Source of the DNA: Microbotryomycetes sp. JL201
Lineage: Eukaryota > Basidiomycota > Microbotryomycetes
Reading direction: 5' to 3'
NCBI GenBank assembly: GCA_033819885.1
Contig: JAQYUZ010000052.1
Coordinates: 1 to 64,000, forward strand
DNA length: 64,000 nucleotides
The notes below the pieces were generated by a model, which ran no database searches, had not been told where the DNA came from, and was given only the letters and a program-made list of their open reading frames with translations. The position numbers and the translations under genes were made by a program. Positions 11,343 through 21,770 of the stretch are shown here, piece by piece (position 1 is the first letter of the stretch; the number at the start of each line of letters is the position of its first letter).

Positions 11343-12734
11343 TCAACTAAAGACGATCAACGTACACGAGCCAGCTACGAAAAGAAGGAGGGGGGAAAGA
11401 ACAGAATGAACATTGGCCGCACTAGTGGGAGTCGCACTGGGCACTGAAGCAGATCCGACAACGCCCGTCGCGGCTCCAGCTTGGGAAGCAGAGGTGGTGG
11501 GCGCGGTTGCCACTGTGCTGGCGGCTGCCGGCGTTTGACCTGCAGCGCAAGCTACATTGGCACTCGAGAGTTGGTCCGCTGGGCAAGAGTCGCTGCAATG
11601 AGCGTGATCTCCATGACAGTGACAATCGCAAGCCGTTGACGACAGCTCGTCCTCGTGGTCGTGTGCTTCGTCTGCGTGGTCACCGGCTGCACATTGGGCA
11701 CTAGCGGCACTAATCCTGTCAGAAGAACAACTGTCCGAGCAGTGACCTGCAATTCCACCCAGCGTCAGTCCATCAAAGGGGTCGCTTGGGGTCAAACTTG
11801 AAAAGAAACAAAAGTAAGACACTGACTTTCAGTGCCGTGGCAATGGCAGTTACATTCATCTTTTGCCGGAATCGCGCCTTGGGCGTTCGGACAAAAGTAT
11901 TGACGCAAAGTCATTTCCTCGCCCGTGGTCGAATCCAGAACTGGCTCGCCGTGGTCAATTGCCGGTGCCAAAGCCGTGTCCGCCGGAACGAGCACGATCT
12001 CTGATATGTGTAATGAAGCGCGTACATTAGCGTCATCTTTGCGTGCAATCGCTCTAGGAAAAAAAAAGCCACGCGTACCAGCGCATCTGGTATCTATTTC
12101 GTCGTCACCAGCAGATTCGACGAGCAAAGTCGCCTTGGCGCCTGGAACAAATATAGCATTCTGTGGCAAGGTTAGAGACAAGCAAAGATTGCCGCTCTCT
12201 GGCAATGTGACGTTCTCAGCCAACAAGATGGGCTGTTCATCGACCCGGTGGAACAAAGACACGAAATCAGCGCCTTTGGACGTCCAAGATTACTCTGAGC
12301 GCTCACAAAGCTATCCGTATCGACGACTGTTGTGTTTTCGGTTGTGCTGTTTGACGTGGCTAAAGATATTCTCACTGTACACGCGTGCGAGGCTCTAGGT
12401 CAGACCGGGATCGGGTGGCAAGGACATGGATGACTTGCAAACGTGACCGGCGTCACCGCTGACACTGACGAGCGGATTCTGAGTGCCCCAACTGATGGGT
12501 GTTGACCGTGAACCTCCTCCACAGACGGCGCTTTCTTGCGGAGCAGAGCTTTCTACATTTGTCCACGAACTCTGATTCGAGTTGTGCATGAATGGGACAT
12601 GTATGTCAGGTGTGTCGTTGGCTTAGGCAGGACCAAAGATGTCTCTCACGACTCACACTCGGATAGTTGATGTCGATGTGGGCGGCACTGAACGCTGCAA
12701 AAGCGCTCAAGGCTACGATTGATCTCGCCAACAT
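11343..12734 (-). CDS. GPI-anchored BIM1-like (X325) copper-site protein with His/Cys-rich tandem repeats
   Basis: Predicted cell-surface metal-binding protein. Residues 1-18 are a signal peptide (MLARSIVALSAFAAFSAA); cleavage would expose His19 in HIDINYP as the mature N-terminus, as in BIM1/X325 lytic-monooxygenase-like proteins that bind copper with an N-terminal His. A CGGG motif, then beta-rich segments (VRISLATSN, ESGNLCLSLTLP, GAKATLLVESAG), fit that fold. After about residue 200 come two Cys/His-rich repeats (CNCHCHG...HCSDSC and CDCHCHGDHAHCSDSC, each ending QCAAG or ACAAG), then a Ser/Ala/Thr linker and a hydrophobic GPI-type tail. Clear introns: 12572-12656, 12233-12306 and 11747-11826; the one near 12300-12480 has more than one possible junction. 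The family call is by motif only. It is divergent from a ZIP transporter. Confidence 0.6.
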
Positions 12735-13021
12735 TGCTGTTCTACGTGCGGAGGGTGTCTGACGCACAACAAATCTGTCGACTGATGAGTTGTTCGTATA
12801 CGACAGACACGTGCTCGAGCCGAGAAAAAAATTGAGAGTGGCCCGCGATTGGGGACCGCTCCGGTCGCGCGGATGGTTACGCTGCGTGACCAGGGTCTTG
12901 GCGAAATCTCACACGAGGGAGTTGGAAAAAGAAAGGACATTCATTGACCAACGCAAGACACCGACGACAAACACCCTTTGCTCATTACCTGTCACCGGAA
13001 GGGAACAGACGAAGCGTTCGA
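12735..13021. promoter_or_regulatory. Bidirectional promoter region, BIM1-like and ZIP genes
   Basis: The 287 bases between the two start codons contain a CACGTG E-box (in acagaCACGTGctcg), next to a palindromic TCGTATACGA. I see no match to the yeast zinc-response element ACCTTNAAGGT. Shared control of the two genes is inferred from the arrangement only. Confidence 0.4.
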
Positions 13022-15208
13022 ATGAGGGTCGTTGCCGTGTCCGCATTGGTCGCGTTAGGTTTTGGCGTGCTAGAGGCTCGAGCGCAGTCCAGTGTGTCGA
13101 CTGGCTCACAATCGACCGGACCAAGCGATCAAGGCGTATGCACATTGTCTGGTTCATCAACAAATCAATGGCTATGCTCAAACGGAGCATTCTGCACTTG
13201 GCAAACGACGTCGTCACAATTTGAATGCTTTGGCGGTTCACCAGTCGTGGACGATGACACTGCTTCGAACGGCAGCGATAGTGCAAACGGACCTCCAGGA
13301 CGGACATGCGTCGCTCATAGCGACCATTGGGACTGCGAAGACGGATCTCTGTGCGAGTTGATCGATTCTGTCTGGGTCTGCGAGGGCGGCAGTCACGCGA
13401 GTGGCGAATCTTCCTCGTCCGCAGAAAGTGGATCCGGCGAGTCATGTGTCGTTCATGGTGGTCACACGCACGGAGATTGTTCAAACTCTTGCAATGGAGT
13501 TGACCTCGGCGAGTACGATCTTGACCTGCACATTGTCGCCGTTTTGTGAGTTTGACAGGACAGGATTTGGCAGACGTTTGATGCTGATGGGTGCCTTGGT
13601 TTGGCAGTGTCATGCTGGTGGCATCTTTGGTCGGAGTTCTACTCCCTTTGACATCTGCAAGCTTGTCGAGCAAATCTGTTTGGTCGGCCGTCTTCTTTGC
13701 AGCAAAACATTTGTGAGCCCAGGCGCGCGCCACAAGCAGGTCACCATGAGCAGACAACCTCTTAAACCCTTGACGCGCAGTGGTACAGGCGTCATCATCT
13801 GCACGGCTTTTGTCCATTTGCTCTACCACAGTTTCATCATGTGTCAGTGCCTTTCACCCTGACGGCAGCGCTTTTGTACAGGCCCACTGATTCGCACATA
13901 TCGAACAAGACAGTTGGCAACGCTTGCTTGGGCGAGCTCGTTTTCGAGCCTGCTGCCGCCGCCATCAGTATGGGTGAGTGTGAATTGGCCGCACAAGTGT
14001 CGACACGAGAAGCGAGCTAAGTTGTCGACGTCTTTGCCATCAGCTGGAACGTGAGCGTGTTCATGGAACGGACTTTCAAAAATATCACCGGACACTGATG
14101 ACCTCATTGCACAGATACGTTGTCTTTGGCATCGAGTTCACTGTCATGAGGTGGCTTCGCGCTCGGGCCGACAAGCGAGCTTACCTGGTCGCTCAAAAGT
14201 CCTCTGATCCTGCGACTGCACAGCCGTCCTCGACTCCGTCAAGGTGAGGCTCTTTACCCAGGGCGATTGCTGTTATTGTCGCGAGCTAAACCCCATCTGA
14301 TTCGATCACTGTGGTTAGCGATGACGGCAAGAGGCTTGACGAGTTTGGTCACATGCATGATCATTCTCACGTGCACGATGCAGCCTACGACCAGTCTCAA
14401 GCTCACGCCGACGTTACGATCCTCGAAGGCGGCATCATTTTTCATTCGTGAGTGGCGATATCCGTCTGTCTGTCTGTCTCTCGTGCGCAGGCGCGCTCTG
14501 AGCGAACACTCAAGCTTTTGCGATGATTCACACAGCATTATGATTGGTGTATCACTCGGAGCATCAGGTGGCTCGCAGTGGATTCCGTTGTTTATTGCTA
14601 TCGTGTGGCATCAACTGTTTGAGGGCCTTGCACTCGGGTCTCGGATCGCGTTGCTCGAATGGCCGGTCGGGCACGGGTACAAGAAATGGATCATGGCTGG
14701 TGCTTTTGGGGTGAGAATGCTTTTGAAGGAGCGAGTTGGAAAGATGTTGACTGAAGGCGCTGAAAACTTTCTTGACGCTGGTCAACAGTTCATCACTCCC
14801 ATTGGCGTCGCGATCGGCATTGGCGTCCACTCGAGCTACAATCCAAACTCTGGAGCGGCATTGTTGTCGATTGGAGTGCTGGATGCCATCTCTGCTGGCA
14901 TTCTCATTTATGCTGGTTTGGTAGAGATGCTGTTTCATGATGTGAGTGGTGTTAAGTGGAGGATACAGCATGTCGGCAGGGGGGTTCCAAGCTAATTTTG
15001 AGTTGACGACTAGTTCATGTTGGGTCCGCTGTCGAGAGCTAGTGTCAAAAAGGTGTCGCTCGCGTTTGTATTCGTCTTGCTTGGATCATTGTGCATGGTG
15101 AGCTGGTCTGCTGTCATCTGCGCAGTGTTGCAGGCACGTGCACTGACTTTTGATCTGTCTGTGCGTTCGCGCGCGCGCGCGCAGGCGATTCTTGGCAAGT
15201 GGGCGTAA
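13022..15208 (+). CDS. ZIP-family zinc/iron transporter with extracellular Cys/His domain
   Basis: Plasma-membrane divalent metal importer. Eleven exons, all phases matching, give 493 aa. A signal peptide (MRVVAVSALVALGFGVLEARA) is followed by about 150 extracellular residues with two Cys modules (VCTLSG...FECFGG and TCVAHSDHWDCEDGSLC...CEGG), a Ser-rich linker, and CVVHGGHTHGDCSNSC. Then come TM1 LHIVAVFVMLVASLVGVLLP, the KHFGTGVIICTAFVHLLYHS helix, a His-rich cytoplasmic loop (HMHDHSHVHD), the metal-path helices HSIMIGVSLG and WHQLFEGLALGSR, and a C-terminal ILGKWA typical of ZIP proteins. Exon 14044-14050 is a 7-nt microexon that restores ISMAGTYVVFGIEF. The last intron ends in a (CG)n tract (15168-15182) in place of a pyrimidine tract. 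It is divergent from the BIM1-like gene. Confidence 0.93.
15168..15182. repeat. (CG)7 dinucleotide tract at an intron 3' end
   Basis: Alternating CG repeat immediately before the CAG acceptor of the last ZIP intron (15098-15184), where a pyrimidine tract would normally lie. Confidence 0.9.
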
Positions 15209-15398
15209 GCCGCATTGTCGTAGTAGTAGCGAGTGGTCTGAAACACAGTTGACTAGAATGTCGCTTGCATTTCCTGTGGTAGAAAAGAAAAACAAAGAAA
15301 GAAAAAAAAAGAGGAGATAAAAAGATGATCGACTGGGTTGGGTCCCGAGCGGTTTCGGGCCAAGTTGCGGTTTGTCGCTCGTCTGCGCACCAGCTGCG

Positions 15399-17834
15399 AT
15401 GGTCTCGGGTCTGCACTGCCTGTCGTATGTGGCAGGTACGGCCGCGTTTGTGTTTGTGCTGCTGAGTCTGGGTGAGTGCTGGCGAGCAGATGCCCGTGTG
15501 CAGTGCTGACGTGTATTCGCCGCCGGTCCCGCGTGTCCGCAGCGAGCGGCCTGCTGTACGTCGCAGAAGTCATCGAAGAGCACTCGTCCACAGCAAAGAC
15601 AGTCGGTCAACGGATCGTCTATGTGAGTGACCCTCTCAATCGGCGCTCGGATCGACATGCATCAACTCGACACTGTCCGATCCGACTGAACTCGAGCGAG
15701 GGCCAAAGGGGAAACGAGCACCCTTGTGCAACGCCATGGGGACAGGTGTCTACCTTGGATGGCCAGATCTATCAATGCATCAACGTGCCGTCACGCGTGT
15801 TGCATGTCCCGTGCACACGGCTGGTCCTGAACAAGCCTCCGTAGTCACGAAACGGGCAAATCCGCAGTATTCACGCAACATGTCGCAAACAATACATGAC
15901 GCGCAGTCTGTAGATGCAGTCTGACAACACACAACCAGTCACCACTACTGTGACCGGCCCAAGCTGACTTGTTTATGTCGTTTCCACAACAGGCCATCAT
16001 TCTCGTGCTGATCGCTCTGCACTTTGCCGACGGATTGCCCTTGTATGTTGTGCATTCGCGTTCGGTCTTGCGACTCTGGTCACTACATGATGCTGATGCA
16101 ACAGCCCACATGCAGATCATTGACAGCCCTCGGAGTCGTTAGCCATCTCGTCTAGCAAGTTTCAGCTAAAAATCAAACCGGCAGAAACCTTCGGCAACTG
16201 ACCTTGCCCATTTCACCACAGCCTGCAAAACTTTTCAAGAACTTGGCCATCCATCTCGCTATTATCACCGACGTTTATTCTGTCATGCATTCTCGTCCTC
16301 ACCTCGCACTTTGTCTCGTTCCGCTATTTTTCAGATCGCGCACGCTCAAATGGCGGTTACAACTCGTATAATCGGGGCAGATGGAATCAACATTCTTCGC
16401 ACTATGCCTATGGGCACGATGATACGTTCATGGACGTCGCAACCTACTTTGGCGTCTGCGTTTGGCTCACACCTTGTCAGTTCTCGAGCGGCAATCAAAG
16501 ATGCTCACAGGCGACTCACACACGCTGACATGTGCGCGAAACATGCAGTCTTTCTCTTCCTGTCACTCTCGGCCAACGACAATGTGTTGCCATCTTCGGG
16601 TAAGCCCAAGACGCACGACACGTCTTTCGAGTCGAATTCCTGGCCACTCACCAAGGTTCCCGGTCACACAGGAGAAAAGCCAGCCTCAAACGGAACGGCC
16701 GCGGCGCAGTCACCCGGAGTGTCAAAGAATGGCCGAGTTTCCTCAAGTCCAGTCCACTCTCGCAAACACAGCTCGATGATGAAAACTGCGCTTTCGTCCG
16801 TCTTTGCTGTCGTTCCAAGGTCCCTTCGACCGACTGTTCTTACTCGCGGAGCTGGGTCTCAACGAGACGGTTTGATTGCAACTCCTATGAAGAGCGGGTC
16901 TCAGCCGCCGACACCGTCCGAGGGTCCCAAGACGTGGCCAGCCGGCTCGCCGTCTCCTAGTCTTGCGTACGGATTCCCCCGCATGGATGGCAGTCTGCCT
17001 TCGCCGACATCTCAAACTTCACCAGTCTTGACCCGCAAAAACTCGGGTACGCCAAACGGAGTTGCAGGCACAGGAGCAGCAGCTGCTGGAACGGTGCCGA
17101 CATACAGACCAGCCGTCGGTCACCAGTCCGCCCAAGGTCTCGGCTTGAGGTCTCCTGCTGCACCAGTCAGGAGACACACGACTGAAGAAGGAGTCGGACT
17201 CGGCGTGGCAGCGGGTATGACGAGCAACACGACTACGAATCCTGCTGCGGCCAACGGTGGAGAGTATAGGGCATTGCCTTCACCACTTAGCCGGATCGCT
17301 AGCTCGTCAGGCGGTCCCAGACCTGCAGGTTCAGGTGCGCCATCACCCATCTCGGTCAACGGCTCCTCGTCGGCCGCGCCGTCTCAACCTTCACCTTCTT
17401 CGCCTCGACGGGTATCGAGACCTAATTCGCCGACGAGACAGCTGTTCCAACCTCCGAATCATGTCCCAGGCTCACCCGCTCGAGCAAGTTTCAGCGGACC
17501 GTCTAATCCTCCGTTCGAACCCGGTGTCCGAACGCCACCGAGACGAACACCGTCATCTTCATCTTTGTTGATGCCCGGTCATCCAGCATCTCCAAGGAGG
17601 TCTGTAAGCGAGTGTTTTCCGACAGGAGTACCACCCGTACCTCTCAAGCAACCAAACTTGATTTCGTTCAAGGCTGGACCCCAAAACGGAATCGCTAACG
17701 GCGTTTTGAATGGGGTCAGCGGTGGTGGCGGCGGCAGCGGCAGCGGCAGCGGCGGCGCTACGAGCGTATTGAGCTCAAGGACCGTCAGTGCGACAGGGTC
17801 ACCGGCAAGCATGGTCAAACGCAAAGCGGCATGA
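15399..17834 (+). CDS. SVP26: SVP26/TEX261 ER-exit adaptor with long disordered tail
   Basis: Multi-spanning early-secretory membrane protein that helps package Golgi mannosyltransferases and other cargo into COPII vesicles. Exons 15399-15471, 15543-15622, 15993-16042, 16116-16154, 16222-16475 and 16549-17834 give 593 aa. The first 190 aa are the family core: GLHCLSYVAGTAAFVFVLLS, SGLLYVAEVIEEHS, ALHFADGLPLSLTALGVVSHL, YLQNFSRTWPSISLLSPTF, FVSFRYF, TYFGVCVWLTPFFLFLSLSANDNVLPS. The remaining 400 aa are Ser/Pro/Gly/Thr-rich with polyglycine-serine; yeast Svp26 has about 228 aa, so the tail is unusual. Intron 16155-16221 is of the GC-AG type (GCAAGT donor) and restores HLVYLQNF. Intron 15623-15992 (370 nt) is long for this genome. 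Confidence 0.88.
17721..17757. repeat. GGY/AGC trinucleotide repeat (Gly/Ser tract)
   Basis: GGT/GGC/AGC codon run near the end of the SVP26-like tail, encoding a Gly-Ser stretch. Confidence 0.85.
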
Positions 17835-18045
17835 CTTTGACTCTCTTCATTCTATTTCATGTCTTTGCATTCTTCTGGTCATCGATTCTGTTATGGTCTG
17901 TCTTTATCGTTCTTTGTTAGTTTTTCTTTTAGCAGACTTTTTGTTCTTTGCATTTTGATTCGCCGTGTCGTTCCTGGTTCACTCTGTGTTTGACACAACT
18001 GTGCAATGCAACACTTTTCTAGGTAGGGAACGAGCTGTAGAGCTT

Positions 18046-20880
18046 CTATGTCATGCTCGCATCGGCATCTCCGTTTGGCGCTTCTCCCGCCGCTGCATCA
18101 CCTCTTGTCGTCATCGCCGTCGACTGTACAACCTCTTTTGCATGACCGATCGGTTGTCCCATAAACTTTGCTCTCAACAAGTTGAACCTCTTGCGTTGTT
18201 GAACGGATACACTTGGCGAAGTCCTATCGAGAGCTTGTTCGAAATGTTTTTGAAACACTTTGACTTTCAAAGGCTCGTCCCTGTCTTGGCTCGTGTGTTG
18301 TTCTTGTTGTTGTTGTTCAAAAGGTTTGTCCATCTCGACAGAATCGAAAACGTCCCTCAAAGCCATGACGGCAGCCTCTCTCACCAAAGCGCTCAAATCC
18401 GCACCCGAAAAACCATCAGCTTTGTCACTCAAAGCAATTTCTTGTAAATCAACATGATCGTCCATAGGCGTTTTCCTCGTTTGAGCTTTGAGAATGTCGA
18501 CTCTTTCTTGACGTGTTGGAAGATCGACGTACAAGAGTTTGTCAAGTCGACCAGGTCGAACCATTGCTGGATCCAAAATGTCGGGCCTGTTTGTAGCGCC
18601 AATGACAAACACTTGCTTACGAGGTTCGAGACCATCAAGTTCGGTCAGTAGCGTGTTGACGAGCCGGGCTGATGATTCTGACAGACTGTCGTCTCGACGC
18701 GGAACCATGGCGTCCAGTTCGTCAAAAAAGATGATGCACGGCGATGACGCACGAGCTCGTGCAAATACTTGACGAACGGCACGTTCGGATTCACCGACGT
18801 ACTAGAAAAGTTGACAAGAATGAACCGAAAATCAATCGTCGGCTTGGGGAGGGCGAGCGCGCGAGAATGCAAGACTGACCTTGTTGAGCAATTCGGGCCC
18901 TTTGACAGAAATGAAATTTGCCCGACTTTCGTTGGCAACGGCCTTTGCCAATAAAGTCTTGCCGCAACCGGGCGGGCCCCACAATAGTACGCCGCACGGC
19001 GCCTGAATTCCGAGCATCTGAAACAACTCGGGTCGCTTGATAGGTCTGACGATGCTCATCCGCATCTCTTCACGGATCTGCTGCAACGCTCCCAAATCGG
19101 CCCAGCTGACGTTCGGAACAGTCGTGAACCCTTCTCGTTGCGAAGAGGGTTGAACGACTGACAACGCGGCCGTGAAGTCTGCATTTGTCAGACATAGAGT
19201 CTCGAGCTGGTCCGGCGTCAGCGACGAAGGATGGCTGCGCAAGAATGTAGAAATAGGCAGCAGAGCCAAATTTGGCGGCAACGTTGAAAAAGGTGGCAAT
19301 GAGGAGCCAGGACCGTCTCCCAATGCAGCCGTCGGGCCAGACTCTTCGTTCACCGGAGTGGCCGCACCAGATACAGTCGGTTTCGTGTCAAGCAACGCAT
19401 CCGCCGATTGCGGCGCAGACTCGTCGTCGTCGAGCGCCATGCCATCGGCTTCAGCCGCTTCGGGTCTCAACTCGAGCAGATTGGCTGCGGCTTGCTCCCC
19501 CGGTATCGAATCTGACGGGACCTCGACGCCGAGCTGCTCAAATATCCGCTTGACAGCGATGACTCCAGCTGCGCCCGTTAAAGCGCTCAGGTCGGCACCC
19601 ACGTAACCCGGCGTTGATTTCGCCAGAAACTTGTAATCGAAATCGCCCGCCAACCTCAACTTTGCCATCAATACACGCAAAATTTTCTCGCGCCCTTGCT
19701 CGTCAGGCACGCCCATGGTGATTTCTGCGTCGAAGCGACCTGCCCGTCTCAGCGCTGGATCGAGCGAATCGGGTCTGTTTGTGGCGCCAAGAATCATGAC
19801 AGGCTTGTTACCAGTCTTGTCCCAAGCGAGATCGTCCATGCATGTCAACAACTGAGCGACAATCCTGCGTTCCATCTCGCGCTGTGCAGTCTCTCGTTTC
19901 GGTGTTATTGCGTCAATTTCGTCGATGAACAGAATGCACGGAGCCAGACGCTGAGAAAACAACAAAATTTGAGCACGCGCTAGACCCCCAAATTGAAGCG
20001 TTTGAGCCGGACTTACCGCTGCCTCCTCGAATGTTTCTCGCAGGGTTTTTTCAGATTCACCCGACATGCCAGAAACGATAGACGGAGCCGAGATCGAGAT
20101 GAACGGCATGCCGAGTTCCTGAGATTAGGATCAGAGTGATCAATTGCGTTTCGTTGCGCGAATATACGAGCGTGCTTGACGTACACCGGCAATCGCTCCA
20201 GCGAGCATGGTCTTGCCGCACCCCGGCGGACCAACGAGTAGTACGCCGCGGGGCGGCCGGACACCGGTGTGCAAGTACACTTCTGGGTGACACAATGGCA
20301 GTGCGACGAGCTCGAGCATCTTTTCGACGCACTCGTCAACGCCACCCAAGTCTCTCAGTCTAGTCGTCGGCGGTTCGCGGTCTGCGCCATTGCCTCCTGC
20401 CGCTGCTCCACCGCCAGCCGACCTAGACGTGCCTGTGCTGCTTTTGATTCTCTTTGGCGTGGCCGGATCCCGCGCCAGTCTCAATTTGCGCTTTGTGTTG
20501 CTGCCCGAGGCAGAAGCTTGCGATTGTTCGTCTGCGCTAGCCCCTGACGCGTCGTTACCAGCCGGACTCGAAACAGAAGATTGCAAAGATGGTGATGGGC
20601 CAGCTGATGTGGACGGGACTGGGCCAGACGCATCTTGATCGGCCGTCGCCGATGTTGTCTGCTGCTGCGGCTGCTGTGGACTCGGCGCGGGCGAGTTGAG
20701 ACTGAGCTTCTGCGTTTGCCTTCTCACACCGCTCAAGTGCCTGTTGAGCAGCTGGTAATTGGGCTGCACGACCGTGCACGGCAATGAGCGAGTCAGCGAA
20801 TTGTTCGTGCCACCGTTCACAACTGCATCTCGAGGCAAGACTGTCCAGCTTCGGATGACCGCGAGCAGAGTCTCAAACAT
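18046..20880 (-). CDS. RIX7: AAA ATPase RIX7/NVL, 60S ribosome biogenesis
   Basis: Nuclear double-AAA ATPase that remodels pre-60S particles, related to Cdc48. Exons 20880-20185, 20118-20017, 19950-18880 and 18801-18046 give 874 aa. After a Pro/Gln/Ala-rich region and a basic segment (about residues 60-170), the first AAA domain has [21 protein letters not shown] (Walker A), [11 protein letters not shown] (Walker B), [15 protein letters not shown] and an arginine-finger region. The second has [35 protein letters not shown] and [20 protein letters not shown]. The [16 protein letters not shown] pore region is also typical. The upstream frame is closed by a stop, so MFETLL is the likely start. 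Both Walker motifs are intact, so the protein should be active. Confidence 0.93.
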
Positions 20881-21147
20881 CTCGGATCTGAACTGACCGT
20901 ACTCATGTTGCGTGTCGGGCCGGCGTCAAGGCGGTTTCGGCGGCAAAGCACCACGAAAAATGCTGTCGGTCACGTGACTTGACCTGGATCGTACATGAGC
21001 TCGGCTTGCTACATCTTTCAGCTCCAAAGGTTCTCAAAGTGATCAGACTTTTGAAAATGCTAAACGCACCATGAGTTTTGACCGGCATTGTTCCGCTCGA
21101 GCCGACGAATCACGCGCCCGGCGTTTCTGTTCATCTCGCCACGCACT

Positions 21148-21700
21148 ATGCCTGTCGTCAACCCTACGTACTCGCCATTGCCGTACTCTCCTTCAGGCTA
21201 CAACTCAGCGAGTCAATTCTACGCCTACTATCTTGGTCCGTCGTGGGTTGCCGCAGTGCGGGGCCGCGCGGGGAGGCTGACATGTATCTGTGCCACGACT
21301 GGCAGGCGAGCATTCACAATACAACACTCGCCTCCTTCACCTCGTGGGCACGACCTTTTCGATCGCGCTGCAGACGCGTGCGCTGCTCGGCCTAGCGGTG
21401 CCAAAGGTCGTCTCATTCGTGCAACGCCACCAGCTAGTCACAAACCCCTCAACGCTCACTTCACTGCTCGACTTGGACCTTGCAGTCGGTCTTTCGCCAT
21501 CAGGCGCAGGAAAGGTCCTACTCGCATCTGTTTTTACAGGATATCTATTTGCGTGGATCGCGCACTTTTTTGTCGAGCGGAACAAGCCAGCCACGTTCAA
21601 GCATCCATTCTTCAGCCTGGCGGGCGACTATCGAATGTGGTGGGAGGTAGTCACCGGCAAGCGGTCACTTGCCGCTGCACCCGACGCACCCAAGCTCTAA
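21148..21700 (+). CDS. DUF962/Mpo1-like membrane protein
   Basis: Two exons (21148-21235 and 21306-21700, intron 70 nt) give 160 aa. The family signature is clear: QFYAYYLGEHSQYNTRLLHLVGTT, then a transmembrane segment, GYLFAWIAHFFVERNKPATF, and KHPFFSLAGDYRMWWEVVTG. DUF962 includes yeast Mpo1, an ER dioxygenase in the alpha-oxidation of 2-hydroxy fatty acids; this copy belongs to the shorter subgroup with the pattern GD.RMWW. The conserved His residues (EHS, LHLVGT, AHFF, KHP) that could bind iron are present. A role in lipid turnover is inferred from the family. It is divergent from RIX7, with 267 bases between start codons. Confidence 0.85.
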
Positions 21701-21770
21701 CACCTTGGCCACTTCTTGACGCTTTGCCGATTCCAGTGACTCCTTTGCCGTCCATGTAATCTGAGCCATT

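Noticed and set aside
12233-12656. 20- and 37-nt introns in the BIM1-like gene
   Set aside because: Using the strong GTGAGT and GTGAGC donors with later acceptors gives 85- and 74-nt introns and a better family fit.
12735-13021. Zap1-type zinc-response element between the BIM1-like and ZIP genes
   Set aside because: No ACCTTNAAGGT or close match is present.
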